The translations under genes and the position numbers were made by a program. A stretch of 64,000 nucleotides of DNA from Hominisplanchenecus_A murintestinalis (GTDB taxonomy: Bacteria; Bacillota; Clostridia; Lachnospirales; Lachnospiraceae), in NCBI RefSeq assembly GCF_943193015.1, contig NZ_CALPCM010000001.1, positions 196,613 through 260,612 on the forward strand, given 5' to 3'. Positions 8,899-17,624 of this stretch are shown here, piece by piece (positions within the stretch are counted from its first letter, which is position 1; the number at the start of each line of letters is the position of its first letter). The notes below the pieces were generated by a model that saw only the letters and a program-made list of their open reading frames with translations, did no database searches and was not told the DNA's origin.

Positions 8899-10956
8899 CT
8901 ACAAATTTAAACGTTCTGTACCGCCGTGTATATATATAGATAATTTTTTCTTTAATAATTGATGTTCAGGAAGCAGCAATTCCTCATCTGTTTCCAAAAG
9001 CCTGCCTGCTGCTTCACTTGCCCATTGAAGTATGGCTGAATCCTGAAACACATCTCCGAGACGGAATTCCATCAGTCCGCTCTGGCGGATACCAAACAGG
9101 TCTCCGGGACCCCGAAGTTTTAAATCTTCGCCGGCAATGAAAAAACCGTCGTTGGACTGATTTAGGATTTCCAGGCGTTGTTTCGTTTTTTTGCTGTCAG
9201 AACTGTGTACCATGATACAATAGGACTGTTCTTTCCCACGCCCTACCCGCCCGCGAAGCTGATGGAGCTGTGCCAGCCCGAAACGCTCTGCATTTTCTAC
9301 CATCATTACGGTCGCATTCGGGACATTTACGCCTACTTCTACGACTGTTGTAGACACCAGCACCTGAATCTCATTTTTCAGGAAACGTTCCATAATTTCA
9401 TTTTTCAGTGCGGGCTTCATTTTCCCATGAAGATATTCGACAGTTATAGTATCCGGAAGAGATTCACATAACTGCCGGGTATATGCAATTACGTTTTCGG
9501 CTTCAATGCTTTCGCTTTCTTCCACCATAGGGCAAATGACATAAGCCTGACGCCCCTTCTCAACCTCATTTCGAATAAAAGCATATGCTTTGGTTCGGTA
9601 AGAAGTGTCCACCACACAGTTTTTGATAGGGAGACGGTCGGCAGGAAGTTCGTCTACTACCGAAATATCTAAATCTCCATAAATAATTACCGCCAATGTC
9701 CGCGGAATGGGCGTAGCGCTCATCACAATCATATGGGGGGTAATGCCCTTTGCCGCAAAGGCTTCCCGTTGGCGTACCCCGAACCGATGCTGTTCGTCTG
9801 TAATGACCAGTGCAAGATTCTGATAATCTGCTTTTTCCTGAATAAGCGCATGGGTTCCGATGATAATGTCTGCAAAACCGGAAGAAATCTTCTGGTAAGC
9901 TTCCCGTTTTTCCTTTGCAGTCATGGAGCCGGTCAGCAGTACAGCCTTAAAATCAAGTGCCTGTTTCTGGATTAATTCCGTGATAGATTCGTAATGCTGC
10001 CTGGCCAGTACTTCTGTGGGAACCATCAAAGCGCCCTGCAGCCCGTTTGCCGCTGTTAGGATAAGGGCAAGCACAGCAAGGATGGTTTTTCCGGAACCTA
10101 CATCCCCTTGGATGAGCCGTGCCATTACCTGGTTTCCGGTCAAATCCTGTTCCAGCTCGCGCCAGACTTTCTGCTGCGCGGCAGTCAGGGAGAAAGGTAA
10201 ATTTTGTATTACCTGTGCGGTTACAGGTTTTTCTTCCAGAAAAAAAGAGGGGCGGACAACTATCCTGTCATTTCTCAGGCTGCGCAGTGCAAGGATGAAC
10301 AGAAAAAATTCATCAAATACCAATCGCTGTCTGGCCTGGCGCATGTTGGTTTCATTGTCCGGAAAATGTATTTGAGAGAGTGCATGCTGATAGTCGTCCA
10401 GCTTCCATTTTTCGCGTATGGAGTCTGGCAGCATATCCTCTGAGATTTCCAACTCATCCAATACCTGGCGAACCGCCTTTTTGACCATTTTATTTGTCAG
10501 GCCGTCAACCAGCGGATAGAGAGGCTGCATCTGTCCCTGGATGTTTACATAGGCATCTATATCGAAAATAGCAGGTTGTTCAAGGGCAGTCTGCCGTCCT
10601 TTTCTTACAGCTTTCCCGCGAAACACATACCGTTTCCCTGGCTTTAATGTGTTTTTCAGATACGGCATATTGTACCAGAAAGCCTGCAGACAGCCAGTGC
10701 TATCCCGCAGTATGACGGTCGACAGATTCAGCCGTTTTACATAACGAACCGTGATTTCACAGGAAAGGGAGGCGCAGACTGCTGCTGTCTCCCCCTCCCT
10801 TATCTCGGAAATTGATTTCATATTTTCATAGATATCATACGCCCGGGGATAATAGTGCAGCAAATCACCCAGTTGAAAAATCCCCGCGCGTTCAAATATT
10901 TTCTTTGTTTTTTCCCCGACACCCTTCAGGGCATCCGGACCGGAGCACATATTCAT
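8899..10956 (-). CDS. recG: ATP-dependent DNA helicase RecG
   Basis: RecG remodels stalled replication forks and branch-migrates Holliday junctions. The 685-residue product shows an N-terminal wedge/OB domain, then superfamily 2 helicase motifs: Walker A GDVGSGKT, a DEQH box (ITDEQHRFG), the SATPIPRTL motif and LRGRVGRG near the C-terminus. The ATG at 10956 follows GGAGG at 6-nt spacing. It is 15 bp downstream of the fakA-like gene, in the order asp23-fakA-recG, which matches the yloU-yloV-recG order known from Bacillus. Confidence 0.97.
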   Translation of the reverse strand: MNMCSGPDALKGVGEKTKKIFERAGIFQLGDLLHYYPRAYDIYENMKSISEIREGETAAVCASLSCEITVRYVKRLNLSTVILRDSTGCLQAFWYNMPYLKNTLKPGKRYVFRGKAVRKGRQTALEQPAIFDIDAYVNIQGQMQPLYPLVDGLTNKMVKKAVRQVLDELEISEDMLPDSIREKWKLDDYQHALSQIHFPDNETNMRQARQRLVFDEFFLFILALRSLRNDRIVVRPSFFLEEKPVTAQVIQNLPFSLTAAQQKVWRELEQDLTGNQVMARLIQGDVGSGKTILAVLALILTAANGLQGALMVPTEVLARQHYESITELIQKQALDFKAVLLTGSMTAKEKREAYQKISSGFADIIIGTHALIQEKADYQNLALVITDEQHRFGVRQREAFAAKGITPHMIVMSATPIPRTLAVIIYGDLDISVVDELPADRLPIKNCVVDTSYRTKAYAFIRNEVEKGRQAYVICPMVEESESIEAENVIAYTRQLCESLPDTITVEYLHGKMKPALKNEIMERFLKNEIQVLVSTTVVEVGVNVPNATVMMVENAERFGLAQLHQLRGRVGRGKEQSYCIMVHSSDSKKTKQRLEILNQSNDGFFIAGEDLKLRGPGDLFGIRQSGLMEFRLGDVFQDSAILQWASEAAGRLLETDEELLLPEHQLLKKKLSIYIHGGTERLNL

Positions 10957-10971
10957 GTCCTGCCTCCAAAT

Positions 10972-12642
10972 CTATTCTACGGATATTACATAGTAATATA
11001 TCGGCTGGCCTCCGGAATATACTTCCACCTCGCAGGAAGGATACTTTTCAGTAAGCGCATCAACGAGCGCATTTGCCGTATCTTCTTCGATATCGGAACC
11101 ATAATAAACGCTGATCAGTTCAGAATCCGCATCCATCATAGCGGCTACAGTCTCTTCTGCGACTGTCTGGATTTCCTGCCCTACAGCGAGAATGGAACTG
11201 TCGCCGATTCCCATGATATCTCCTTCGTGGATTTCCTTATCGCCGATATGAGTATTGCGTACAGCGTACGTAATCTGCCCTGTACTTACTGACTGGCTGC
11301 CCTCTTTCATGGCTTCTTCATTTTCTTTGGCGGAAAGTTCTGCATTGTAGCTAATCATCGCGCTGATTCCCTGGGGAACTGTCTTCGTAGGAATGACGAT
11401 GATATTTTTTTCTTTTGTCATCGCTTTCGCCTGGTTCGCTGCCAGGATGATATTTTTGTTATTCGGCAGGATAAAGATGGTATCGGCATTTACTTTATCG
11501 ACTGCCAGCAGCATATCCTCTGTGCTGGGATTCATGGTCTGCCCGCCCTCAACGAGGTAATCTACGCCCAGATCCCTGAAAATCTGTCCGATTCCCTCGC
11601 CGATGGACACAGATATAAAGCCGACATCTTTCTTTGGCTCATCGGGTATCGCTGCTGAGGCCGCCTGCTGCGCGGCAATTTTTTCAGCGTCTTTTATCAG
11701 TTTTTCCTGGTGTTCTTCCCGCATATTGTCAATCTTCATTCTTGTGAGGGAACCGTAGGTCAGTGCTTTTGATATTGCTTTTCCAGGATCATTCGTATGT
11801 ACATGAACCTTTACAATATCATCATCTGAAACAACTACGATGGAATCGCCGATAGAAGAAAGGAATCCCTTGAACTCCTGCTCTGTATCTTCTGTATAGT
11901 TCTGTTCAAGCATAATAATAAACTCTGTACAATATCCGAACTTAATATCAGCCTGAGCCTGCGGATCTGCCTTTACCTGAGCCATAGAAACGCTTCCTGA
12001 GCTTTCAATGGAATAATCAATCTCTTTTCCAAGGAACGCATCGTATGCACCCCTCAGTACCTGCATAAGACCCTGTCCGCCGGAATCTACAACTCCCGCT
12101 TCTTTCAGAACGGGAAGCATTTCCGGCGTCTGTGCAAGCACACCGTCTGCATGATCGATGACCTGGCTGATAAAGCTCTTCATATCAATATCCGTTTCTG
12201 CAAGTTCTGCTGCTTTATCTGCCGCTCCCCTGGCCACGGTCAGAATCGTGCCTTCTTTCGGTTTCATAACTGCTTTGTAGGCTGTTTCTACCGCTTTCTG
12301 CATCGCAGATGCAAGGATGGATGTGTCAATTTCATCATAATGTTTGATGCCTTTGGTGAACCCGCGGAAAAGCTGTGAAAGGATAACGCCTGAGTTCCCC
12401 CTGGCTCCGCGCAGTGAACCGGAAGAGATTGCTTTTGCCAGCGTCTCCATCGTGAGGCTGTCCAGTGCAGCGACTTCTTTCGCTGCAGACATAATTGTCA
12501 GAGTCATGTTCGTACCCGTATCGCCGTCCGGAACGGGAAATACATTCAGCTCATTAATCCATTCTTTTTTTGATTCCAGATTTTTGGCGCCGGCCAGAAA
12601 CATCTTGGCACACAGGCTGGCGTTTATCGTATTTGTCTCCAC
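10972..12642 (-). CDS. DAK2-domain fatty acid kinase-like protein
   Basis: This protein resembles FakA/YloV, which phosphorylates fatty acids presented by DegV/FakB proteins and so feeds exogenous fatty acids into phospholipid synthesis. The 556-residue product has the DhaL/DAK2 nucleotide-binding motif VPDGDTGTNMTLT (about residues 36-48), GARGNSGVILSQ and DSGGQGLMQ. A middle domain and a C-terminal domain typical of YloV follow. The start is a GTG at 12642 with AGGAGGAG upstream. It is 13 bp from the Asp23-type gene. FakB partners are not in the window. Confidence 0.9.
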   Translation of the reverse strand: METNTINASLCAKMFLAGAKNLESKKEWINELNVFPVPDGDTGTNMTLTIMSAAKEVAALDSLTMETLAKAISSGSLRGARGNSGVILSQLFRGFTKGIKHYDEIDTSILASAMQKAVETAYKAVMKPKEGTILTVARGAADKAAELAETDIDMKSFISQVIDHADGVLAQTPEMLPVLKEAGVVDSGGQGLMQVLRGAYDAFLGKEIDYSIESSGSVSMAQVKADPQAQADIKFGYCTEFIIMLEQNYTEDTEQEFKGFLSSIGDSIVVVSDDDIVKVHVHTNDPGKAISKALTYGSLTRMKIDNMREEHQEKLIKDAEKIAAQQAASAAIPDEPKKDVGFISVSIGEGIGQIFRDLGVDYLVEGGQTMNPSTEDMLLAVDKVNADTIFILPNNKNIILAANQAKAMTKEKNIIVIPTKTVPQGISAMISYNAELSAKENEEAMKEGSQSVSTGQITYAVRNTHIGDKEIHEGDIMGIGDSSILAVGQEIQTVAEETVAAMMDADSELISVYYGSDIEEDTANALVDALTEKYPSCEVEVYSGGQPIYYYVISVE

Positions 12643-12655
12643 CGCAAACTCCTCC

Positions 12656-13012
12656 TTAATCTATGGCTCTTACGCCTTCTACATAAATATTAATTTTTTC
12701 TATTTCTAATCCGGTAAATTCTTCCACCCTGTATTTCACATTTTCATACAGATTCTGTGCCACGGCAGAAATGCTCACGCCATATGCCACGATTACATGG
12801 AAATTTAAAGAAATTTTATTATCAGCAATCGTTACATTAATTCCGTGCCTGAGGCTTTCCCTCTTTAGTAATTTCACCAAACCGTCTTTCATATTCACTG
12901 CAGCCATTCCTACGATGCCAAAACATTCAACGGCAACGCTTCCGGCATAAGTGGAAATCACGTCGGTATCTATCATGACCGTTCCAAGCTCTGTATCCAT
13001 ACGTCCTTTCAT
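12656..13012 (-). CDS. Asp23/Gls24 family envelope-associated protein
   Basis: This 118-residue product is of the YloU type of the Asp23/Gls24 family, linked with alkaline or envelope stress and with the fatty acid kinase genes beside it. The family core is visible in ISTYAGSVAVECFGIVGMA and the central VTIADNKISLNFHVIVAYG strand-rich segment. AGGAGG lies 9 nt before the ATG. It is the first gene of the asp23-fakA-recG operon. Its biochemical role is unknown. Confidence 0.92.
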   Translation of the reverse strand: MKGRMDTELGTVMIDTDVISTYAGSVAVECFGIVGMAAVNMKDGLVKLLKRESLRHGINVTIADNKISLNFHVIVAYGVSISAVAQNLYENVKYRVEEFTGLEIEKINIYVEGVRAID

Positions 13013-13144
13013 ACTTGTAACCTCCTAATATCCTGTTAAGCTGATATTCTATCATGTACTTTTCCCTATTATACCCTGTTTTCCCCAAAAATGAAATATT
13101 TATTTTAGCTTTTTAGAAATGTTTGGCAAATTTCGAAAATTCGC

Positions 13145-13173
13145 TTGCAAAATGTATGTGTATCTGCTAAAAT
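13145..13173 (+). promoter_or_regulatory. Sigma-A-type promoter of rpmB
   Basis: TTGCAA (13145-13150) and TAAAAT (13168-13173) are spaced by 17 bp, with an extended -10 TGC just before the -10 box. It lies about 58 bp upstream of the rpmB start and is divergent from the asp23 operon. Confidence 0.8.
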
Positions 13174-13230
13174 GTTCAGTGTTGTGAGCCTGTATACAGA
13201 CAGGTAATTTATTTTCAAGGAGGTGCAGTC

Positions 13231-13416
13231 ATGGCTAGATGTGCTATTTGTGATAAAGGTGCTCATTTCGGAAATAATGTGAGTCATTCCCATAGAAGAT
13301 CAAACAAGATGTGGAAATCCAACATAAAGTCCGTAAGAGTGAAAGTAAACGGTGCCGCTAAGAAGATGTATGTATGTACTTCTTGCTTAAAGTCCGGCAA
13401 AGTTGAAAGGGCTTAA
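13231..13416 (+). CDS. rpmB: 50S ribosomal protein L28
   Basis: This 61-residue large-subunit ribosomal protein starts MARCAICDKGAHFGNNVSHSH, the standard L28 N-terminus, and keeps CxxC pairs at both ends (CAIC and CTSC), so it is the zinc-binding form. AAGGAGG lies 7 nt before the ATG. It is monocistronic, divergent from asp23, and closed by a terminator. Confidence 0.98.
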   Translation: MARCAICDKGAHFGNNVSHSHRRSNKMWKSNIKSVRVKVNGAAKKMYVCTSCLKSGKVERA

Positions 13417-13434
13417 ACGGCAGAAAACAATCTG

Positions 13435-13469
13435 GGCCTCTCATCCGTCAGCGGAATGAGAGGCCTTTT
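13435..13469 (+). terminator. rpmB terminator
   Basis: GGCCTCTCAT (13435-13444) pairs perfectly with ATGAGAGGCC (13456-13465). It is followed by TTTTG on the plus strand. Confidence 0.9.
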
Positions 13470-13481
13470 GTATATCCTGCA

Positions 13482-13619
13482 TCAACAGCAGAATAGATTA
13501 TATCCAATCAATAATACGATGGCGCATATAAGAATAGTAAAAAATTTATACGGGATGATGACTGCCAGAAGCATTCCGATGCCCATCCAGAACAGTGTAT
13601 ACCCTATAATGCGTTTCAT
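13482..13619 (-). CDS. Small membrane protein, 45 residues
   Basis: This short gene has an ATG at 13619 preceded by AGGAG at about 6 nt. The product starts MKRIIGYTLFWMGIGMLLAV and continues with a second hydrophobic run ending FTILICAIVLLIGYNLFCC, so it is almost entirely two membrane helices in a hairpin. I do not recognise a named family. It lies 47 bp downstream of gerW in the same direction. The ribosome-binding site, start and hydrophobicity pattern make it convincing despite its size. Confidence 0.7.
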   Translation of the reverse strand: MKRIIGYTLFWMGIGMLLAVIIPYKFFTILICAIVLLIGYNLFCC

Positions 13620-13666
13620 GCACGCTCCTGAAGTACTTTTTACCATTATATGCGCCTGATGTCATT

Positions 13667-14077
13667 CTATCCCTCGATGTCCGTGAAAATGTCATCTACG
13701 GCTGCCTGTGCTGATTCTTTTTCTTCTTTTGCCGGTGTGCTTTTACTGTCTGTAAATCTGCTTACGAAATCAGGCACCATATCTAAAACTTTTGTAAGCC
13801 CGTCCTGATTCCTGACATTTACCAGTTTTGTGGTTCCGTTCTGGATAACCAGGATTGCGCTGGGAGTCATCTTGCCGCCCATTCCACCGCCTCCCCCGCT
13901 TTTCTTATCCTCGGATCTCGCGGAAGCTCCTACGCCGAAAGACACATCTACAAGCGGCAGAATGATAGTATCCCCGATGTGAACCGCCTCGCCGACGACT
14001 GTTTTCGTAGTGATAAAGCTGTTCATCCCTTTAAACAGGGAATCTACGGTTGTTTGAAAATTATTCTCTGAAGCCAT
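13667..14077 (-). CDS. gerW: GerW/YtfJ family sporulation protein
   Basis: This forespore-expressed protein of the GerW family is needed for normal spore germination in Bacillus. The 136-residue product has the family core: a helical N-terminus (residues 1-25), the IGDTIILPLVDVSFGVGAS strand region, a glycine-rich stretch (GGGGGMGGKMTPSAILV) and a C-terminal acidic tail. It follows the DUF2953 gene by 26 bp; the ytfI-ytfJ arrangement is the same in Bacillus, which supports both calls. Expression during sporulation is inferred from the family. Confidence 0.92.
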   Translation of the reverse strand: MASENNFQTTVDSLFKGMNSFITTKTVVGEAVHIGDTIILPLVDVSFGVGASARSEDKKSGGGGGMGGKMTPSAILVIQNGTTKLVNVRNQDGLTKVLDMVPDFVSRFTDSKSTPAKEEKESAQAAVDDIFTDIEG

Positions 14078-14103
14078 GATAATTCCTCCTTATATTTGGT
14101 TTC

Positions 14104-15093
14104 CTATACAGAAAGGCTGCCGGAAGCAAATTTTCTGTATAACGTTCTAAATTCTTTGTCCCGGAACACTTTCCATGCTACTCTTACAAAATGCCAGAAC
14201 CGGATATGTCCGCAGATATGAATCTGTCCTTCATATATAGCATGTTCGAAATCGGGTTCTAAGCGGACTTTATAACAATTTACCGGAAGCAGAAGATACA
14301 AAACTCCCGTGAGCTGCCCTGTTATTGCAGGGTCGGAAAAACCATACCGTAATTCCCCCTGTATCCTGTCCGGCTGTAAATGTTTCCATAAATATTTCAA
14401 ATGCTGTCTGAAATGCGAGAATACCGTCTTTGCCAATTCAGAGCGCAGCAGCCCGATAAAATCTCCGGTTTTCTGAAATATCTTTTTCAGCGTTTTCCAA
14501 AACTCTTGAATATTCCTGGGAATGTTTTTCAAAATTCCCAGGATTTTCCGCAGCATTCCGGAAATTTTTCTCCATAAATGAGACAGTTTTTCCGGTACGC
14601 GTTTAAACCAGGATGTTTGTCTGCATAGTTTTAGTTCATCCGGCTGTTTTTGCTCTATTGCCTTTTCTGTATCGTACGTGTCCCGGGATTTCGGGGGACA
14701 GTCCGTCTGTATTTCCGGTTCGGGAGATTTTTTCCTGTCAGTTCCGGGCAAGTTATTTTTTTTCATTTTTTTTTGCCGCTTTGGTTTTTCAAGCTTTTTT
14801 TTCAGCGGCTTTTCGAAATCTTCTGACTCTGTAGGAAGCAGTTTCTTTTTCAAAAATAATATCCGAAACTCTACATAAGGCTTCGCATTCTGATATCCCC
14901 CGGAAATTGCGATAAGACGAAGCAGCCAGGTGAATTTTCCCTTAATCAGGACGCCTCCCGTATCTTTTTGGACAGTCAGACGGTAACGCAGCGGTACAAA
15001 AAGCACAAAAAGCAGGGCCAGCAGGAGAAAAAGCAAAAGCGCTGCCAGAAGGATTCCCAGTATTTTTAGTATTGCCAAGATAATATGTAGCAT
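14104..15093 (-). CDS. DUF2953 domain protein (YtfI-like)
   Basis: This 329-residue protein has one strong N-terminal membrane helix (about residues 5-33, Leu-rich), a short beta-strand segment, and a long Lys/Pro-rich linker (about 95-155). The DUF2953 domain, including the conserved GFSDPAITGQLTGVLY motif, occupies the C-terminal third. Its function is unknown; the family is found next to gerW in spore formers, as here. It is 4 bp from the preceding gene and 26 bp from gerW. Confidence 0.8.
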   Translation of the reverse strand: MLHIILAILKILGILLAALLLFLLLALLFVLFVPLRYRLTVQKDTGGVLIKGKFTWLLRLIAISGGYQNAKPYVEFRILFLKKKLLPTESEDFEKPLKKKLEKPKRQKKMKKNNLPGTDRKKSPEPEIQTDCPPKSRDTYDTEKAIEQKQPDELKLCRQTSWFKRVPEKLSHLWRKISGMLRKILGILKNIPRNIQEFWKTLKKIFQKTGDFIGLLRSELAKTVFSHFRQHLKYLWKHLQPDRIQGELRYGFSDPAITGQLTGVLYLLLPVNCYKVRLEPDFEHAIYEGQIHICGHIRFWHFVRVAWKVFRDKEFRTLYRKFASGSLSV

Positions 15094-15097
15094 ATTC

Positions 15098-15445
15098 TCA
15101 CTCCTGTAGCTCTTTTTCTTTGCTTACGCTTCCTTCTTTTTGTTTCAGATATTCGGGAATGTTGGTGTTGCCTGCCTGCGCGCAGGTTTCGGCCAGCATT
15201 TCCTGAACGATATCTACTGCCTCGTCATACCCTTTTGCTATCCCTACAATCATAGGAAGATTCCGCCTCACGGCAGGCAATTTCAGATATGCTGAATGGA
15301 TGATATCCAGCATATCCTGCCCGTTCGCGGCGAGCGTAATCAGGTAAATGTCAATCTGTCCCGCGTTTCTTTTTAATTTCCGGATAATTTTTTCAGCCTT
15401 GGGCTTTGCCCTGTCGCCGATATAAAGTTTCGAATACCATTCCAT
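15098..15445 (-). CDS. Conserved hypothetical protein, 115 residues
   Basis: I do not recognise a named family with certainty. The product has no signal peptide or membrane helix. It alternates helices and short strands (IDIYLITLAANGQDMLDII, MIVGIAKGYDEAVDIV), suggesting a small alpha/beta cytosolic domain, and ends in a charged Lys/Glu tail. It is tightly packed (2 bp after the PPK2 gene, 4 bp before the DUF2953 gene), so it is cotranscribed with them. Confidence 0.7.
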   Translation of the reverse strand: MEWYSKLYIGDRAKPKAEKIIRKLKRNAGQIDIYLITLAANGQDMLDIIHSAYLKLPAVRRNLPMIVGIAKGYDEAVDIVQEMLAETCAQAGNTNIPEYLKQKEGSVSKEKELQE

Positions 15446-15447
15446 AT

Positions 15448-16941
15448 TTACGTCTGTTTCAACCTTTCCTCAATGGCGTCCACCACGGTTTTCAGTACCT
15501 TAATCCTGGCATAGTATTTGTCGTTCCCTTCCACAATCACCCAAGGGGCATACGTTGTAGAAGTACGGATCAGCATTTCATCTACCGCTTCTTCATAAGC
15601 ATCCCATTTTTCACGGTTCCGCCAGTCCTCGTCCGTGATTTTCCATTGCTTTTCGGGTATGGACATGCGCTCCTGAAAACGGCGTTCCTGCTCATCCTTA
15701 TCAATGTGCATCCAGAATTTGATAACGATTGCCCCTGCGTTTGCGATATGCTCTTCCATGTCATTTATTTCTTTGTAAGCCCGCTGCCATTCCTCACAGG
15801 TGCAGAAGCCTTCGATACGCTCCACCATAACCCTTCCATACCAGGTTCTGTCAAAAATAGCTATATGACCCGCTTTCGGCATGTTCTGCCAGAATCTCCA
15901 CAGATAATGATGCGTCTTTTCAATATCATTTGGCGCAGCGGTGGGATTTACTGCATAGCCCCGTGGGTCCAGGCACTTTGTCAGCCGTTTAATCGCTCCG
16001 CCCTTTCCGCCGGCATCCCATCCCTCAAAGCCAAGCACCACTGGAATCCGCCTGCGGTAAAGCTCGCTGTGGAGGAGGGAAAGCTTTTTCTGGAGTTTTT
16101 TCAAATGCATTTTATATTCTTCCTGTGTGTAAGACAGGCTGAGGTCAACGCTGTCCAATACGGAAGCTTGAAACAGAGTTCCTGCTGTATGGCGTCTATT
16201 GGCAGACTCTGGGGTTTTCGCGGAAGCTCTCGCTTCCTCAATCTGTTTTTCCAGATGGCTTACAACTGTGCAAAGTACCTTTGCCGCAGCATATTCTTTA
16301 TCCATTGCTTCCACTACGGTCCAGGGAGCGAAATCTGTATCTGTCTTTTGAAGCATTTCCTCATTCATCACTTTGTATTCTTCAAAATGCTTATTTCTTC
16401 TTAAATCTTTTTTTGAAACTCTCCATGCGGTTTCCTCATTTGCTAAAAGCTTATGGAATCTTTTCTTTTGTTCTTCTTGTGTAATATCTAAAAACAGTTT
16501 GATAATTACAGTGCCGCTATCAGACAGCATCTTCTCAAAGGATACGATTTCCTGGTATGCGTACCCAATCTGCCCTTCTGCCGTTAGTCCCTCAAACCTC
16601 TCAAGAAGTACCCTGCGGTACCAGCTTCTGTCGAAGATGGCAATCCGCCCGTCTGCGGGGGTTTTTGTCCAAAAACGCCACAGGAACGGGTGCATCTTCT
16701 CTTCTTTTGATTCCGGCCCGATGCTGTACACTTTGAACCCACGGGGATCCAGGGGCTGGATCAGCCGGTTAATCAGCGTTCCTTTTCCGGCAGCTCCAAA
16801 GCCTTCAAATACGACAATGACAGGGATGCCAAGCTCCCGGCATTCCCGCTGCAGCATCCCCAGACGGGCGGTCAGCACATTCATGGTTTCTTTAAATTCC
16901 CTCTTATCCATTTTCTTAGAAAGATTGATTTTTTCGAGCAT
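15448..16941 (-). CDS. Polyphosphate:AMP phosphotransferase, tandem PPK2
   Basis: This class II PPK2 enzyme probably makes ADP from AMP using polyphosphate. The ~497-residue chain holds two PPK2 domains (about 1-230 and 260-497). Each has a Walker A-like motif (FEGFGAAGKGT; FEGWDAGGKGG), a DPRG motif (LDPRGFKVYS; LDPRGYAVNP) and an FDRSWY/FDRTWY lid motif. The two-domain layout is that of the class II enzymes. The ATG at 16941 has AGGAG at 7 nt; a GTG at 16947 is closer to that site and less likely. The upstream leader contains a structured element listed separately. Confidence 0.92.
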   Translation of the reverse strand: MLEKINLSKKMDKREFKETMNVLTARLGMLQRECRELGIPVIVVFEGFGAAGKGTLINRLIQPLDPRGFKVYSIGPESKEEKMHPFLWRFWTKTPADGRIAIFDRSWYRRVLLERFEGLTAEGQIGYAYQEIVSFEKMLSDSGTVIIKLFLDITQEEQKKRFHKLLANEETAWRVSKKDLRRNKHFEEYKVMNEEMLQKTDTDFAPWTVVEAMDKEYAAAKVLCTVVSHLEKQIEEARASAKTPESANRRHTAGTLFQASVLDSVDLSLSYTQEEYKMHLKKLQKKLSLLHSELYRRRIPVVLGFEGWDAGGKGGAIKRLTKCLDPRGYAVNPTAAPNDIEKTHHYLWRFWQNMPKAGHIAIFDRTWYGRVMVERIEGFCTCEEWQRAYKEINDMEEHIANAGAIVIKFWMHIDKDEQERRFQERMSIPEKQWKITDEDWRNREKWDAYEEAVDEMLIRTSTTYAPWVIVEGNDKYYARIKVLKTVVDAIEERLKQT

Positions 16942-16960
16942 ACACACACTCCTTTCTTTG

Positions 16961-17038
16961 AAAAAATGGGCTGCGGCAGAATGTTCTTATGTTCTGCGGC
17001 AACCCTTCTCTTACCAAAGCAGATACCGCATTTGCCCA
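16961..17038 (-). promoter_or_regulatory. Structured leader with attenuator-like hairpin before PPK2 gene
   Basis: On the minus strand TGGGC-AAA-TGCGG (complement of 17026-17038) pairs with CCGCA-GCCCA (complement of 16967-16976) and is followed directly by six T residues (complement of 16961-16966), which makes a terminator-like structure. A second CCGCA (complement of 16995-16999) could compete for the same TGCGG, allowing an alternative fold. The T run lies just before the PPK2 ribosome-binding site. It may simply end the NUDIX transcript, or it may be a regulated attenuator; I match it to no known riboswitch. Confidence 0.4.
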
Positions 17039-17039
17039 G

Positions 17040-17061
17040 ACCGCCCGTTTAGGCGGTTTTT
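17040..17061 (+). terminator. Plus-strand terminator hairpin between two minus-strand genes
   Basis: ACCGCC (17040-17045) and GGCGGT (17052-17057) form a 6-bp GC-rich stem with a 6-nt loop, followed by TTTTTATTT on the plus strand only. No plus-strand gene lies nearby, so it may stop antisense transcription or end a plus-strand RNA. Confidence 0.45.
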
Positions 17062-17071
17062 ATTTCCTGCA

Positions 17072-17524
17072 TTAAAAATACTTGCGGCTTCCCCAGAGAT
17101 TTCGTTTCTTTAAATCCAGATATTCATTGTATGCGTTCTCCAGAATCATTTTTTCATTAGAAAATTTCAACAGATGATACGCTTCGTGAAACTTATAATA
17201 TCCTGAATCTACAAAATATTCCTCACGTTGTGGTTTGCTGTAATAGCTGTCTGACATCATCAGATACCAGTGGACATCTTTTTCCACGGTGTCTTCCGGT
17301 ACATTAAAGGTATATCGGCTTTTTCCGATATATTTAATTATGGAGGCCTGTACCCCTGTCTCCTCCAAGACTTCTCGCGCAGCGGTTTCCTTAAATTCCT
17401 CACCAGCCTCTACAGTTCCCTTAGGCAGAACCCAGCCCTCATACTTATTTTTATAACTCTTGTACAGAACCAGGATTTTACCACGAAATATCACCACACC
17501 GCCACAGCTCGTTGCCTCAATCAT
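17072..17524 (-). CDS. NUDIX hydrolase
   Basis: This ~150-residue cytosolic pyrophosphohydrolase carries a NUDIX box of the form GTVEAGEEFKETAAREVLEE (G-x5-E-x7-REVxEExG), which binds the catalytic divalent metal. The N-terminal strand ATSCGGVVIFRGKILVLYKS and PKGTVEAGE context resemble Ap4A hydrolase-type members. The ATG at 17524 (MIEATSCGG) has an AGGAGG site about 5-8 nt upstream; a longer frame to 17596 lacks homology. The substrate cannot be told from the sequence. It is separated from PPK2 by a hairpin-rich gap. Confidence 0.9.
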   Translation of the reverse strand: MIEATSCGGVVIFRGKILVLYKSYKNKYEGWVLPKGTVEAGEEFKETAAREVLEETGVQASIIKYIGKSRYTFNVPEDTVEKDVHWYLMMSDSYYSKPQREEYFVDSGYYKFHEAYHLLKFSNEKMILENAYNEYLDLKKRNLWGSRKYF

Positions 17525-17624
17525 TGCAATTCCTCCTGTTATGCGTTGTGTCATTTTGACTGGTTTTAGTATAACTCGTTTTCCAGAATCATGCAACCCG
17601 TTTATAAAAACTCCTTAGGAGACA

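Noticed and set aside
15406..16404. 332-codon plus-strand frame opposite the PPK2 gene
   Set aside because: It is antisense to a clear tandem PPK2 gene, lacks a ribosome-binding site and shows a composition typical of a shadow frame.
16967..17038. A 72-nt segment with closing stem, considered as a tRNA
   Set aside because: The length suits a tRNA, but there is no T-arm GTTC sequence, no CCA end and no seven-base acceptor pairing; it is a leader/terminator structure.
16373..17113. 246-codon plus-strand frame across the PPK2 gene start and leader
   Set aside because: It crosses a coding start, the leader hairpins and a gene end, with no start signal or homology.
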